DNA of 6,871 nucleotides from Oscillospiraceae bacterium. GTDB taxonomy: Bacteria > Bacillota > Clostridia > Oscillospirales > CAG-272. Under the pieces are notes generated by a model. It was not told the origin of the DNA, did not search any database, and worked only from the letters and a program-made list of their open reading frames with translations. The stretch spans positions 1 to 6,871 of the forward strand of contig SVQS01000102.1 in assembly GCA_015065205.1 (NCBI GenBank), written 5' to 3'. Both the position numbers and the translations under genes were made by a program. This document shows positions 1-6,205 of this stretch, in pieces (position 1 is the first letter of the stretch; the number at the start of each line of letters is the position of its first letter).

Positions 1-2
1 AG

Positions 3-173
3 ATTGGCGTTTGCCTCATCAATCACGGAGAAGAGCCCTTTGAGGTTCACCGCGGTGACAGAATTGCACAAATGATGTTCCTGCCTGTTGCTACCGCTTC
101 CTTTTTAGAGGTTGCATCCCTTGATGAGACCAAGCGCGGAGCGGGCGGATTTGGTCACACCGGCATTCAATAA
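3..173 (+). CDS. dut: dUTP diphosphatase (dUTPase), 3' end only
   Basis: This is the C-terminal 56 residues of a trimeric dUTPase, the cytosolic enzyme that hydrolyses dUTP to dUMP and pyrophosphate, keeping uracil out of DNA and supplying dUMP for thymidylate synthesis. The frame is already open at the window edge and ends at TAA 171-173. Two of the five family motifs are visible: motif IV as RGDRIAQM (local residues 17-24) and the glycine-rich, nucleotide-closing motif V as RGAGGFGHTG, three residues before the stop. The opening IGVCLINHG is what normally follows motif III (the DYRGE block), which must lie just upstream of the window. The gene is unrelated to arginine synthesis. I see no terminator after it, so some read-through into the arg operon is possible. 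Identification is firm from the two motifs and their spacing; the gene is partial only because the window begins inside it. Confidence 0.93.
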   Translation: MGVCLINHGEEPFEVHRGDRIAQMMFLPVATASFLEVASLDETKRGAGGFGHTGIQ

Positions 174-201
174 GCACCCGTTTTGTTTGTTTATGCAGAA
201 T

Positions 202-219
202 AATGAATATTTATTCACT
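202..219. promoter_or_regulatory. ARG box, predicted ArgR/AhrC operator
   Basis: The 18 bases AATGAATATTTATTCACT fit the classical ARG-box consensus WNTGAATWWWWATTCANW at every position, with TGAATA and TATTCA as perfect inverted arms. ArgR/AhrC is the hexameric, arginine-activated repressor of arginine biosynthesis. The box lies 183 bases before the argG start and about 80 bases before the -35 element, so it is not placed to block polymerase directly. It could act as an auxiliary site that loops to the promoter-proximal dyad at 318-335 (centres 116 bases apart). A degenerate second half-pair (TGTTTGTTTATGCA, 184-197) lies 20 bases upstream, centre to centre, close to the usual spacing of tandem ARG boxes. 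The consensus match is seen; regulator binding is inferred. Confidence 0.75.
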
Positions 220-298
220 AAAATTTGACAAAAACAAGGTGAAATCTAAACAATTCTTGTATAAATCGGAGAATGTAATAATTTTTTTGAAAAAACTC

Positions 299-327
299 TT
301 GACATTTTAAAACGCAGGTTGTATAAT
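299..327 (+). promoter_or_regulatory. Consensus sigma-70/sigma-A promoter of the arg operon
   Basis: A perfect -35 TTGACA (299-304) and a perfect -10 TATAAT (322-327) are separated by the optimal 17 bases. Just upstream, 276-295 is almost pure A/T, with T7 at 282-288 and A6 at 290-295. This is where an UP element for the RNA polymerase alpha subunit would lie. Transcription should begin near 334, giving a leader of about 50 bases before the argG ATG at 385. No other good promoter was found in 174-384. A promoter this strong needs a repressor, which fits the ARG-box sequences around it. Confidence 0.88.
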
Positions 328-356
328 TATGCACATATAAACAAGAAATATTCACC
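318..356. promoter_or_regulatory. Probable promoter-proximal tandem ARG boxes overlapping the -10 element
   Basis: The dyad TGTATAATTATGCA (320-333) lies directly on the -10 hexamer. It matches the ARG-box core TGAAT-N4-ATTCA with one mismatch per arm (TGTAT and ATGCA), and 6 of its 7 base pairs are symmetric. Exactly 21 bases further on, centre to centre, a second box position (339-356) has one perfect ATTCA half-site (350-354) and a poor opposite arm. Two 18-base boxes separated by 3 bases is the normal ArgR operator arrangement. A repressor here would cover the -10 and start site. The match is imperfect, so confidence is lower than for the upstream box, but position and spacing favour it. 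Confidence 0.5.
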
Positions 357-384
357 CGTTGAGGTGACCAAGGAGGACCGTGTT

Positions 385-1614
385 ATGAAAGACACATCTG
401 TTAAAAAAGTCGTTTTGGCCTATTCGGGCGGTTTGGATACTTCCATCATCATTCCGTGGCTCAAAGAAAACTATAACAACCCCGAAATTATCGCCGTTTC
501 CGGCAACGTCGGTCAAGCCGACGAACTCGACGGACTTGAAGAAAAAGCCATCAAAACCGGCGCATCCAAGCTCTATATTGAGGACTTGACCGATGAATTT
601 GTGGAAGAAATGATCATTCCCTCGGTTCAGGCGGGTGCAAAATACGAGGAATATTTGATGGGTACCGCTCTTGCTCGCCCCATTATTGGTAAGCGTTTGG
701 CAGAGATCGCGATTGCCGAGGGTGCCGATGCCATTTGCCACGGCTGCACCGGTAAGGGCAACGACCAAGTTCGTTTTGAGCTCGCCATTAAGGCGTTCGC
801 TCCCGGTATGAAGATCATCGCTCCTTGGCGTGAGTGGGATATTAAATCCCGCGAGGAAGAAATCGAGTATGCAGAAGCGCACAATGTGCCTCTTAAGATC
901 AACCGTGAGACCAACTACTCCAAGGATAAGAATATGTGGCACCTCTCTCACGAGGGCCTTGACCTTGAGGATGCAGGCAACGAACCTCTTTACGATAAGC
1001 CCGGATTCCTCGAAATGAGTGTATCCCCTATGCAGGCACCCGACACCCCTACCTATCTCACCCTCGATTTTGAAGCAGGCAAGCCCGTAGCACTTGACGG
1101 GGAAAAGATGAGCGCAAAGGAAATTATCCTGAAGCTCAACGAGCTTGGCGGTGCCAACGGCATTGGACTTCTCGACATCGTGGAGAACCGTCTTGTTGGT
1201 ATGAAGTGCCGCGGCGTTTACGAAACCCCCGGCGGAGCGATCCTCTATTTTGCTCATAACTATCTCGAAACCCTTTGTCTCGATAAGATGACAATGCACA
1301 AAAAGCAAGAGCTTTCCATCACCTTTGGTGAGCTTCTCTACAACGGTCAGTGGTACACGCCTCTGCGCGAGGCTCTCTCCGCGTTTGTTTCCAAAACGCA
1401 GGAGCACGTCACCGGTAAGGTTCGCATCAAGCTATATAAGGGCAATATGATCAAAGCGGGTGCGTGGAGCGATTGGTCGCTCTACTCCGAGGAGATCGCA
1501 ACCTTTGGCGAGGACAACGTCTACGACCAAAAGGACAGCAAGGGCTTTGTCAACCTGTGGGGCCTTCCCATCTCGGTGCAGGCAGCCGTTGCGGCAAAGA
1601 ACAAGAATAAGTAA
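385..1614 (+). CDS. argG: Argininosuccinate synthase
   Basis: The 409-residue cytosolic enzyme condenses citrulline and aspartate, using ATP, to argininosuccinate, AMP and pyrophosphate: the penultimate step to arginine. It normally acts as a tetramer. The N-terminal ATP-pyrophosphatase signature AYSGGLDTS is at residues 12-20, and the second nucleotide/substrate loop GCTGKGNDQVRFE is at 120-132. The length fits the roughly 400-residue bacterial class found in Bacillus rather than the longer E. coli class. The ATG at 385 is chosen because an ideal AGGAGG (371-376) lies 8 bases ahead and the alignable family sequence begins just after it. The frame stays open back to a TTG at 319, but that codon is inside the promoter. 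It is the first gene of the operon, so it responds most directly to the promoter and ARG boxes. The 38-base gap to argH has no terminator. Nothing looks damaged or foreign. Confidence 0.97.
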   Translation: MKDTSVKKVVLAYSGGLDTSIIIPWLKENYNNPEIIAVSGNVGQADELDGLEEKAIKTGASKLYIEDLTDEFVEEMIIPSVQAGAKYEEYLMGTALARPIIGKRLAEIAIAEGADAICHGCTGKGNDQVRFELAIKAFAPGMKIIAPWREWDIKSREEEIEYAEAHNVPLKINRETNYSKDKNMWHLSHEGLDLEDAGNEPLYDKPGFLEMSVSPMQAPDTPTYLTLDFEAGKPVALDGEKMSAKEIILKLNELGGANGIGLLDIVENRLVGMKCRGVYETPGGAILYFAHNYLETLCLDKMTMHKKQELSITFGELLYNGQWYTPLREALSAFVSKTQEHVTGKVRIKLYKGNMIKAGAWSDWSLYSEEIATFGEDNVYDQKDSKGFVNLWGLPISVQAAVAAKNKNK

Positions 1615-1652
1615 TCAAAAAATCATAGAATCAATCAAAGGAAACAAGTAAC

Positions 1653-3044
1653 ATGGCAAAAATGTGGGCGGGAAGAACCGCGGGCGCGCTCTCCAAAGAG
1701 GCAGACGACTTCAATTCTTCCATACAAGTTGACGGACGTATGTACCGTCAGGATATTACGGGCTCTATGGAGCACGCCACGATGTTGGCGGCTTGCGGCA
1801 TCATCTCAAAGGACGAAAGCGTGGCAATCATCGACGGCTTGCAGACCATTCTCGATGACATTGAGCGCGGCAAGCTCGCTATCGACCCCGAGGCCGAGGA
1901 CATTCACATGTTCGTGGAAGCCGAATTGACCTCTCGTATTGGCGAGGTTGGCAAAAAACTGCATACCTCTCGCAGTCGCAACGATCAGGTGGCTCTTGAT
2001 ATCCGTTTGTATCTGCGCGATGAGATCAAGGAGATCAAAAAGCTTGTTCTTGACCTCATCTCTGCCATCTGCGAGCAAGCAGAGTCCACACAGGATGCCA
2101 TTATGCCGGGATATACGCATCTGCAACGCGCACAGCCCATCACTATGGCGCAACACCTCTTGGCTTACGCTATGATGCTCCGCCGCGACTTTGGCAGACT
2201 CGAGGACGTGACAAAAAGAATGAACTATTCCCCTCTCGGCTCTTGCGCTCTTGCAGGAACCACCTACCCCATCGATCGCTATGCGGTTGCCCGTCAGCTT
2301 GGCTTTGACGGCATTGCCGAAAACAGCCTTGACGGTGTCTCTGACAGAGACTTTTGTGTAGAGCTTCTCTCGGCAATTTCCCTCATTATGATGCACCTGT
2401 CACGCTTTTCCGAGGAGATCATTCTTTGGTCGAGCTGGGAATTCCGCTTTGTGGAATTGGACGACGCCTACACAACAGGTTCCTCGATCATGCCACAAAA
2501 GAAGAACTCGGATATGGCAGAGCTCGTGCGCGGCAAGACCGGTCGCGTTTATGGTGATCTGATGGCTCTTTTGACGATGCTCAAGGGTCTGCCCCTTGCT
2601 TACAACAAGGATATGCAAGAGGACAAGGAAAGCGTATTTGATGCCGTTGACACCGTTAAAGCGTGTCTTGGCATCTTCGCACCGATGATCCGCACCATGC
2701 GCCCCATTCGCGAGAACATGTATGCGGCGGCACAAAAAGGGTTCCTCAATGCCACCGACTTGGCAGACTACTTAACCAAAAAAGGTATGCCCTTCCGCAC
2801 CGCCTACAAATTGGTGGGCGCGCTTGTTACCAAGTGCATCGCTTCGGGCAAGACCTTGGAAACACTCACGCTTGATGAATTCAAAGCGGAAAGCGAATTG
2901 TTCGAGGCAGACGTCTATGAGGCAATTTCGCTCGAGACCTGCATCGCTAAGCGCATCTCCGCAGGCAGCACGGGGCCGCAATCCATTAAGGAACAGATTT
3001 GCTCTGTACAGGAGTTTTTGAAAAATGAAAAAGATTTTTATTGA
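1653..3044 (+). CDS. argH: Argininosuccinate lyase
   Basis: The 463-residue enzyme splits argininosuccinate into arginine and fumarate, the last step of the pathway. It belongs to the fumarase/aspartase/adenylosuccinate lyase superfamily and acts as a cytosolic tetramer whose active sites are built from three subunits. Visible landmarks are HTSRSRNDQ (104-112), GYTHLQRAQP with its conserved active-site histidine (H156), and the flexible signature loop GSSIMPQKKN (276-285) that holds the catalytic serine. Length is typical of the family. The start has AAAGGA (1637-1642) 10 bases upstream, and the first residues, MAKMWAGR, match the usual N-terminus (a W-G-R motif). The last 20 bases overlap the start of argC in another frame, implying translational coupling. 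It directly follows argG, whose product it consumes. Confidence 0.97.
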   Translation: MAKMWAGRTAGALSKEADDFNSSIQVDGRMYRQDITGSMEHATMLAACGIISKDESVAIIDGLQTILDDIERGKLAIDPEAEDIHMFVEAELTSRIGEVGKKLHTSRSRNDQVALDIRLYLRDEIKEIKKLVLDLISAICEQAESTQDAIMPGYTHLQRAQPITMAQHLLAYAMMLRRDFGRLEDVTKRMNYSPLGSCALAGTTYPIDRYAVARQLGFDGIAENSLDGVSDRDFCVELLSAISLIMMHLSRFSEEIILWSSWEFRFVELDDAYTTGSSIMPQKKNSDMAELVRGKTGRVYGDLMALLTMLKGLPLAYNKDMQEDKESVFDAVDTVKACLGIFAPMIRTMRPIRENMYAAAQKGFLNATDLADYLTKKGMPFRTAYKLVGALVTKCIASGKTLETLTLDEFKAESELFEADVYEAISLETCIAKRISAGSTGPQSIKEQICSVQEFLKNEKDFY

Positions 3045-3957
3045 CGGCAGTGCCGGCACAACCGGTCTGCGGATCCGAGAGAGATTGCAAGCACGTGCCG
3101 ACGTCACGCTTTTGACGCTTGCCGAGGAAAAGCGCAAGGATCCCGCGGCTCGCCGTGAGATGCTCAACAGTGCCGATGCGGTTTTTCTCTGTCTGCCGGA
3201 CGACGCAGCAAGAGAAGCGGTTGCAATGATTGAAAACCCGAACGTTGTGGTGTTGGATACCTCTACCGCACACCGCACGCAAGCAGGCTGGTGCTATGGC
3301 TTCCCCGAGCTCTCTGCAGAGCACGAAGCTGCCATCAAACACGCCAAACGCATCGCCGTTCCGGGATGTCACGCAAGCGGATTTATCGCTTTGATCCATC
3401 CTCTTATCAAAGCCGGAATTTTGCCGGCAGACGCCTCACTCTCTTGCACATCCCTTACGGGTTACAGCGGTGGCGGTAAAAAAATGATTGCCGACTACGA
3501 GAGTGCCGATCGCGATGTGCTTTTAGGTGCACCGCGTCAGTATGCACTTTCTCAACAGCATAAGCATTTGCGTGAGATGCAGGCAATCACGGGGCTGACA
3601 AGCGCACCGCTCTTTTTGCCCATCGTAGCCGATTTTTACAGCGGAATGGAGGTTTCTGTTCCTCTGTTTGCGAGTCAGCTGTGCGCCGGCAAAACGGTCG
3701 AGGATATCAAGACTGTTTATGCCAAGCAGTACAACACGCCGCTACTATCCTACGCCGAGAATGTCGACGAAGCGGGATTTCTTTGTGCCGCGGCGCTTTC
3801 CGGCAAAGACAGTATGCAAGTGTCCGTTCACGGAAACAGCGAGCGCATCCTCTTGGTTGCAAGATATGACAACCTCGGCAAAGGTGCATCGGGCGCGGCT
3901 ATTGAGTGTCTCAACCTTGTGCTCGGCTGTGAACCATACCTCGGTTTGGAATTATGA
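3025..3957 (+). CDS. argC: N-acetyl-gamma-glutamyl-phosphate reductase, short (type 2) form
   Basis: The enzyme reduces N-acetylglutamyl phosphate to N-acetylglutamate semialdehyde with NADPH, the third step toward ornithine. The dinucleotide-binding loop GSAGTTG is at residues 8-14 and the catalytic cysteine is C115 in VPGCHASGF. At 310 residues, and starting KKIFIDGSAGTTGLRIRERL, it looks like the less common short ArgC class known from Pseudomonas- and Rhizobium-type bacteria. The longer class of about 335-345 residues is usual in Bacillus and E. coli. The ATG at 3025 has AGGAG (3010-3014) 10 bases before it and lies inside the end of argH, so ribosomes finishing argH can reinitiate. The gene ends at TGA 3955-3957 inside an ATGA, followed by an unusual spacer before argJ. 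Function is confident; the subclass is judged by eye from length and N-terminus. Confidence 0.94.
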   Translation: MKKIFIDGSAGTTGLRIRERLQARADVTLLTLAEEKRKDPAARREMLNSADAVFLCLPDDAAREAVAMIENPNVVVLDTSTAHRTQAGWCYGFPELSAEHEAAIKHAKRIAVPGCHASGFIALIHPLIKAGILPADASLSCTSLTGYSGGGKKMIADYESADRDVLLGAPRQYALSQQHKHLREMQAITGLTSAPLFLPIVADFYSGMEVSVPLFASQLCAGKTVEDIKTVYAKQYNTPLLSYAENVDEAGFLCAAALSGKDSMQVSVHGNSERILLVARYDNLGKGASGAAIECLNLVLGCEPYLGLEL

Positions 3958-3963
3958 TATTTT

Positions 3964-4004
3964 TGGCACTCCGCTCGCATTTGCGGGCGGATGCCGTGAT
4001 TTTT
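3964..4004 (+). terminator. Terminator-like hairpin between argC and argJ
   Basis: Seven bases after the argC stop, 3964-3978 pairs with 3983-3996. CCGCTCGC (3971-3978) faces GCGGGCGG (3983-3990) around the loop ATTT. The stem is extended by T3970-A3991 and, past a single bulged C, by GGCA (3965-3968) with TGCC (3992-3995). That is about 14 pairs, two of them G-U. A T5 run (4000-4004) follows after only three bases. This resembles an intrinsic terminator with a short, slightly displaced U-tract, so it probably terminates partially or serves as an mRNA processing or stability element that sets argGHC above argJBD. No promoter is evident downstream before argJ, which argues against full termination. 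Confidence 0.5.
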
Positions 4005-4012
4005 GATCGGGG

Positions 4013-4049
4013 AAGGAGAAAGATGCTTCTGCTAAGAAATCTCTTTCTC
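4013..4049 (+). promoter_or_regulatory. Possible alternative argJ start with a ribosome site buried in a stem
   Basis: AAGGAG (4013-4018) precedes an ATG at 4023 by four bases. That ATG is in frame with argJ and would add 23 residues (MLLLRNLFLSLRKQLYFERI, then FNQ). The stretch GAGAAAGA (4016-4023), which contains part of the ribosome site and the A of the ATG, is exactly complementary to TCTTTCTC (4042-4049). A small inner stem, TTCT/AGAA (4027-4030 with 4035-4038), can form in the loop. The added residues are not part of the ArgJ fold as I know it, so I treat this as a candidate site, not the true start. Confidence 0.25.
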
Positions 4050-4091
4050 TCTCTCCGAAAACAATTGTATTTTGAAAGGATTTTTAACCAA

Positions 4092-5303
4092 ATGAAACTG
4101 ATATCAGGCGGCGTATGTGCCGCAAAGGGCTTTGCGGCAAACGGCATTCATTGTGGCATCCGCAAAAACAAGAGCAAGCGCGATCTGGCTCTTATTTACA
4201 GCGAGGTGCCTGCTTCCGCAGCTGCCGTTTACACCACCAATCTTGTTAAGGGTGCTCCCTTGGCAGTTACCAAGCGTCACTTGATGAACGGCATCGCACA
4301 AGCCGTCATCTGCAACAGCGGAAACGCAAACACCTGCAACGCAAACGGCATTGAAATTGCCGAACAGATGGGCGAGCTTTTGGCAAAGGAATTGAAAATA
4401 GATGCCAAGGACGTTATCGTAGCATCTACGGGCGTTATCGGTCTCCCCTTGGATATCGCACCCATCGCCGCAGGAATCCCCTCTCTCGTAGCAGGGCTTG
4501 GCAACAAAAGCGTGGAAGCCGCCGAGGGAATTATGACTACCGACACGCGCTTAAAGGAAGTGGCGGTCAGCTTTGAGATAGGCGGCAAGACCTGCTCTCT
4601 TGGCGGCATAGCCAAGGGCTCGGGTATGATCCACCCCAATATGGCAACTATGCTGGTGTTCATTACCACCGACTGTGCCATCTCTCCCGCTATGCTGCAA
4701 AAAGCGCTCTCCACCGATGTGCAGACCACCTTTAATATGGTCAGCGTGGATGGGGACACCTCTACCAATGATATGGTCGCCGTTTTGGCAAACGGAATGG
4801 CAGGCAACGACTGCATCGACGCCGAGGGAGAAGCCTTTGATAGCTTTATGAAGGCTCTCAACACGGTTACCGTAGCGCTTTGCCGCCGCATTGCCGCTGA
4901 CGGCGAAGGAGCCACCAAGCTTTTGGAATGTTCCGTGAGCGGAGCGAAGGATGAGGCAACAGCCAAAACCGTTGCAAAAGCGGTTGTTTGCTCCTCTCTC
5001 ACAAAAGCTGCTATGTTTGGTGCCGATGCCAACTGGGGACGCGTGCTTTGTGCCATCGGTTACAGCGGCGCGGATGTGGACGTAAACGGTGTAGACGTTT
5101 CCTTTGTTTCGCCCAAGGGCGAGATTTTGGTCTGCCAAAAGGGTGCAGGCGTTGCATTTTCTGAGGAAACAGCAAAAGAGATCCTTTTGGAAAATGAAAT
5201 TGAAATTCGCATCACCTTATCCGACGGTCAGGGCTCTGCCACAGCGTGGGGATGTGACCTGACCTATGAATACGTAAAGATCAACGGTGATTACCGTACT
5301 TGA
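4092..5303 (+). CDS. argJ: Glutamate N-acetyltransferase (ornithine acetyltransferase)
   Basis: The enzyme moves the acetyl group from N-acetylornithine to glutamate, releasing ornithine and closing the acetyl cycle. Some members also use acetyl-CoA to prime the cycle; sequence alone does not settle which type this is. It is an Ntn-type protein that cleaves itself before a threonine. Here the cut should fall between A185 and T186 in NMATML, giving chains of about 185 and 218 residues. NSGNAN (75-80), the oxyanion pair T113-G114 in STGVIG, NWGRVLC near the C-terminus, and the typical ending INGDYRT are all present. The ATG at 4092 is chosen because the family sequence begins at MKLISGGVCAAKGF and AAAGGA (4075-4080) lies 11 bases ahead, giving a normal 403 residues. 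The frame is also open 46 codons further back to 3954, but that stretch has atypical codons and no family resemblance. It is followed 17 bases later by argB. Confidence 0.95.
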   Translation: MKLISGGVCAAKGFAANGIHCGIRKNKSKRDLALIYSEVPASAAAVYTTNLVKGAPLAVTKRHLMNGIAQAVICNSGNANTCNANGIEIAEQMGELLAKELKIDAKDVIVASTGVIGLPLDIAPIAAGIPSLVAGLGNKSVEAAEGIMTTDTRLKEVAVSFEIGGKTCSLGGIAKGSGMIHPNMATMLVFITTDCAISPAMLQKALSTDVQTTFNMVSVDGDTSTNDMVAVLANGMAGNDCIDAEGEAFDSFMKALNTVTVALCRRIAADGEGATKLLECSVSGAKDEATAKTVAKAVVCSSLTKAAMFGADANWGRVLCAIGYSGADVDVNGVDVSFVSPKGEILVCQKGAGVAFSEETAKEILLENEIEIRITLSDGQGSATAWGCDLTYEYVKINGDYRT

Positions 5304-5320
5304 TTTGGAGAAAACAGAAA

Positions 5321-6202
5321 ATGGCTATGAAAATTTCCAACGCAGACCGTGCTCGCATCTTGGTGCACGCACTGCCTTACATTCAAAAATACACCGGCAA
5401 GGTGGTTGTTGTTAAATACGGCGGCAACGCTATGATCGACGAAAAGCTGAAAAACTCGGTTATGCGAGATATCATTCTGCTCTCTCTCATCGGCGTCAAG
5501 GTCGTGCTCGTGCACGGCGGCGGCCCCGAAATTACCGATATGCTTGCCAAGATCGGCAAAGCCACGCAGTTTGTTGACGGACTGCGCGTAACAGACAAGG
5601 AGACGGTTGAGGTAGCACAAATGGTGCTCTCGGGCAAGATCAACAAGAGTCTTGTCAACCTCATTCAAAATATGGGCGGACGCGCCATCGGTCTTTCCGG
5701 TGTGGACGGACACATGATCGAGGCAGCTACCAAGGACGAGCGCCTCGGATACGTTGGAAAGATCACAGGCGTGAACGTACAGCCTATCCACGACGTTATC
5801 GAAAAGGGCTACATTCCCGTGGTTTCTACCATCGGTTGCGACAACGAAGGCAATATTTACAACATCAACGCCGATACGGCTGCCGCCAAGATCGCAGGAG
5901 AATTGCACGCAGAGGCTCTTATTTCCATGACCGATATTTGCGGCATTTTGCGCGACAAAGACGATCCCGCAACGCTTATTCCGTGGATCACGGTAGAAGA
6001 AGCTCCCGAATTGATCAAGGAAGGCATCATCAGCGGCGGTATGATCCCCAAGGTAGAGTGCTGTGTAAACGCCATCAAGTGGGGAGTCAACCGCGTGTTT
6101 ATCATCGACGGTCGCGTCAGCCACTCGATCCTGATTGAAATGCTGACCAACGAAGGTATTGGCACCTGCTTTTTGCGCGCAGAGGACAAAGAAACGGAGT
6201 AA
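5321..6202 (+). CDS. argB: Acetylglutamate kinase, probably arginine-inhibited
   Basis: The 293-residue amino-acid-kinase family enzyme phosphorylates N-acetylglutamate with ATP, usually the controlled step of the cyclic pathway. The phosphate-binding lysine K32 lies in VVVKYGG, the glycine loop is HGGGPEI (65-71), and the second active-site lysine is K244 in GGMIPKVE. A helix of about 25 residues before the kinase core (NADRARILVHALPYIQKYTG), absent from the 258-residue arginine-insensitive E. coli enzyme, is the extension that links dimers into the arginine-sensitive hexamer. The C-terminal HSILIEMLTNEGIGT (268-282) fits the arginine-site signature of the sensitive class. The start at 5321 has GGAG (5307-5310) 10 bases upstream; ATG 5327 would be 16 bases away, and the TTG at 5300 overlaps the argJ stop. 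Feedback sensitivity is inferred from these two features. Confidence 0.96.
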   Translation: MAMKISNADRARILVHALPYIQKYTGKVVVVKYGGNAMIDEKLKNSVMRDIILLSLIGVKVVLVHGGGPEITDMLAKIGKATQFVDGLRVTDKETVEVAQMVLSGKINKSLVNLIQNMGGRAIGLSGVDGHMIEAATKDERLGYVGKITGVNVQPIHDVIEKGYIPVVSTIGCDNEGNIYNINADTAAAKIAGELHAEALISMTDICGILRDKDDPATLIPWITVEEAPELIKEGIISGGMIPKVECCVNAIKWGVNRVFIIDGRVSHSILIEMLTNEGIGTCFLRAEDKETE

Positions 6203-6205
6203 TGT

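Noticed and set aside
225..230. A second TTGACA that might be a -35 element
   Set aside because: No acceptable -10 hexamer at 16-18 bases; the best (TAAACA, 247-252) matches only 3 of 6. TATAAA at 260-265 is 29 bases away.
234..260. ACAAG...CTTGT inverted repeat as a dut terminator
   Set aside because: Five-pair AT-rich stem with a 17-base loop and no T-run after it; too weak.
319..384. 22-codon N-terminal extension of ArgG from TTG 319
   Set aside because: It would start inside the promoter, before the predicted transcript start near 334. ATG 385 has an ideal AGGAGG and matches family length.
174..384. Small gene, riboswitch or T-box in the dut-argG gap
   Set aside because: The leader after the predicted start site is only about 50 bases, too short for a T-box or known riboswitch. 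No open frame with a ribosome site is seen upstream of argG.
352..1407. Minus-strand open frame of 351 codons opposite argG
   Set aside because: Same cause: it mirrors argG codons, crosses the argG ribosome site and shows no recognisable domain.
4277..5056. Minus-strand open frame of 259 codons opposite argJ
   Set aside because: A Ser/Ala/Thr-rich shadow of argJ with no motif.
5300..5320. Seven-codon extension of ArgB from TTG 5300
   Set aside because: TTG with no ribosome site at proper distance; GGAG 5307-5310 clearly serves ATG 5321.
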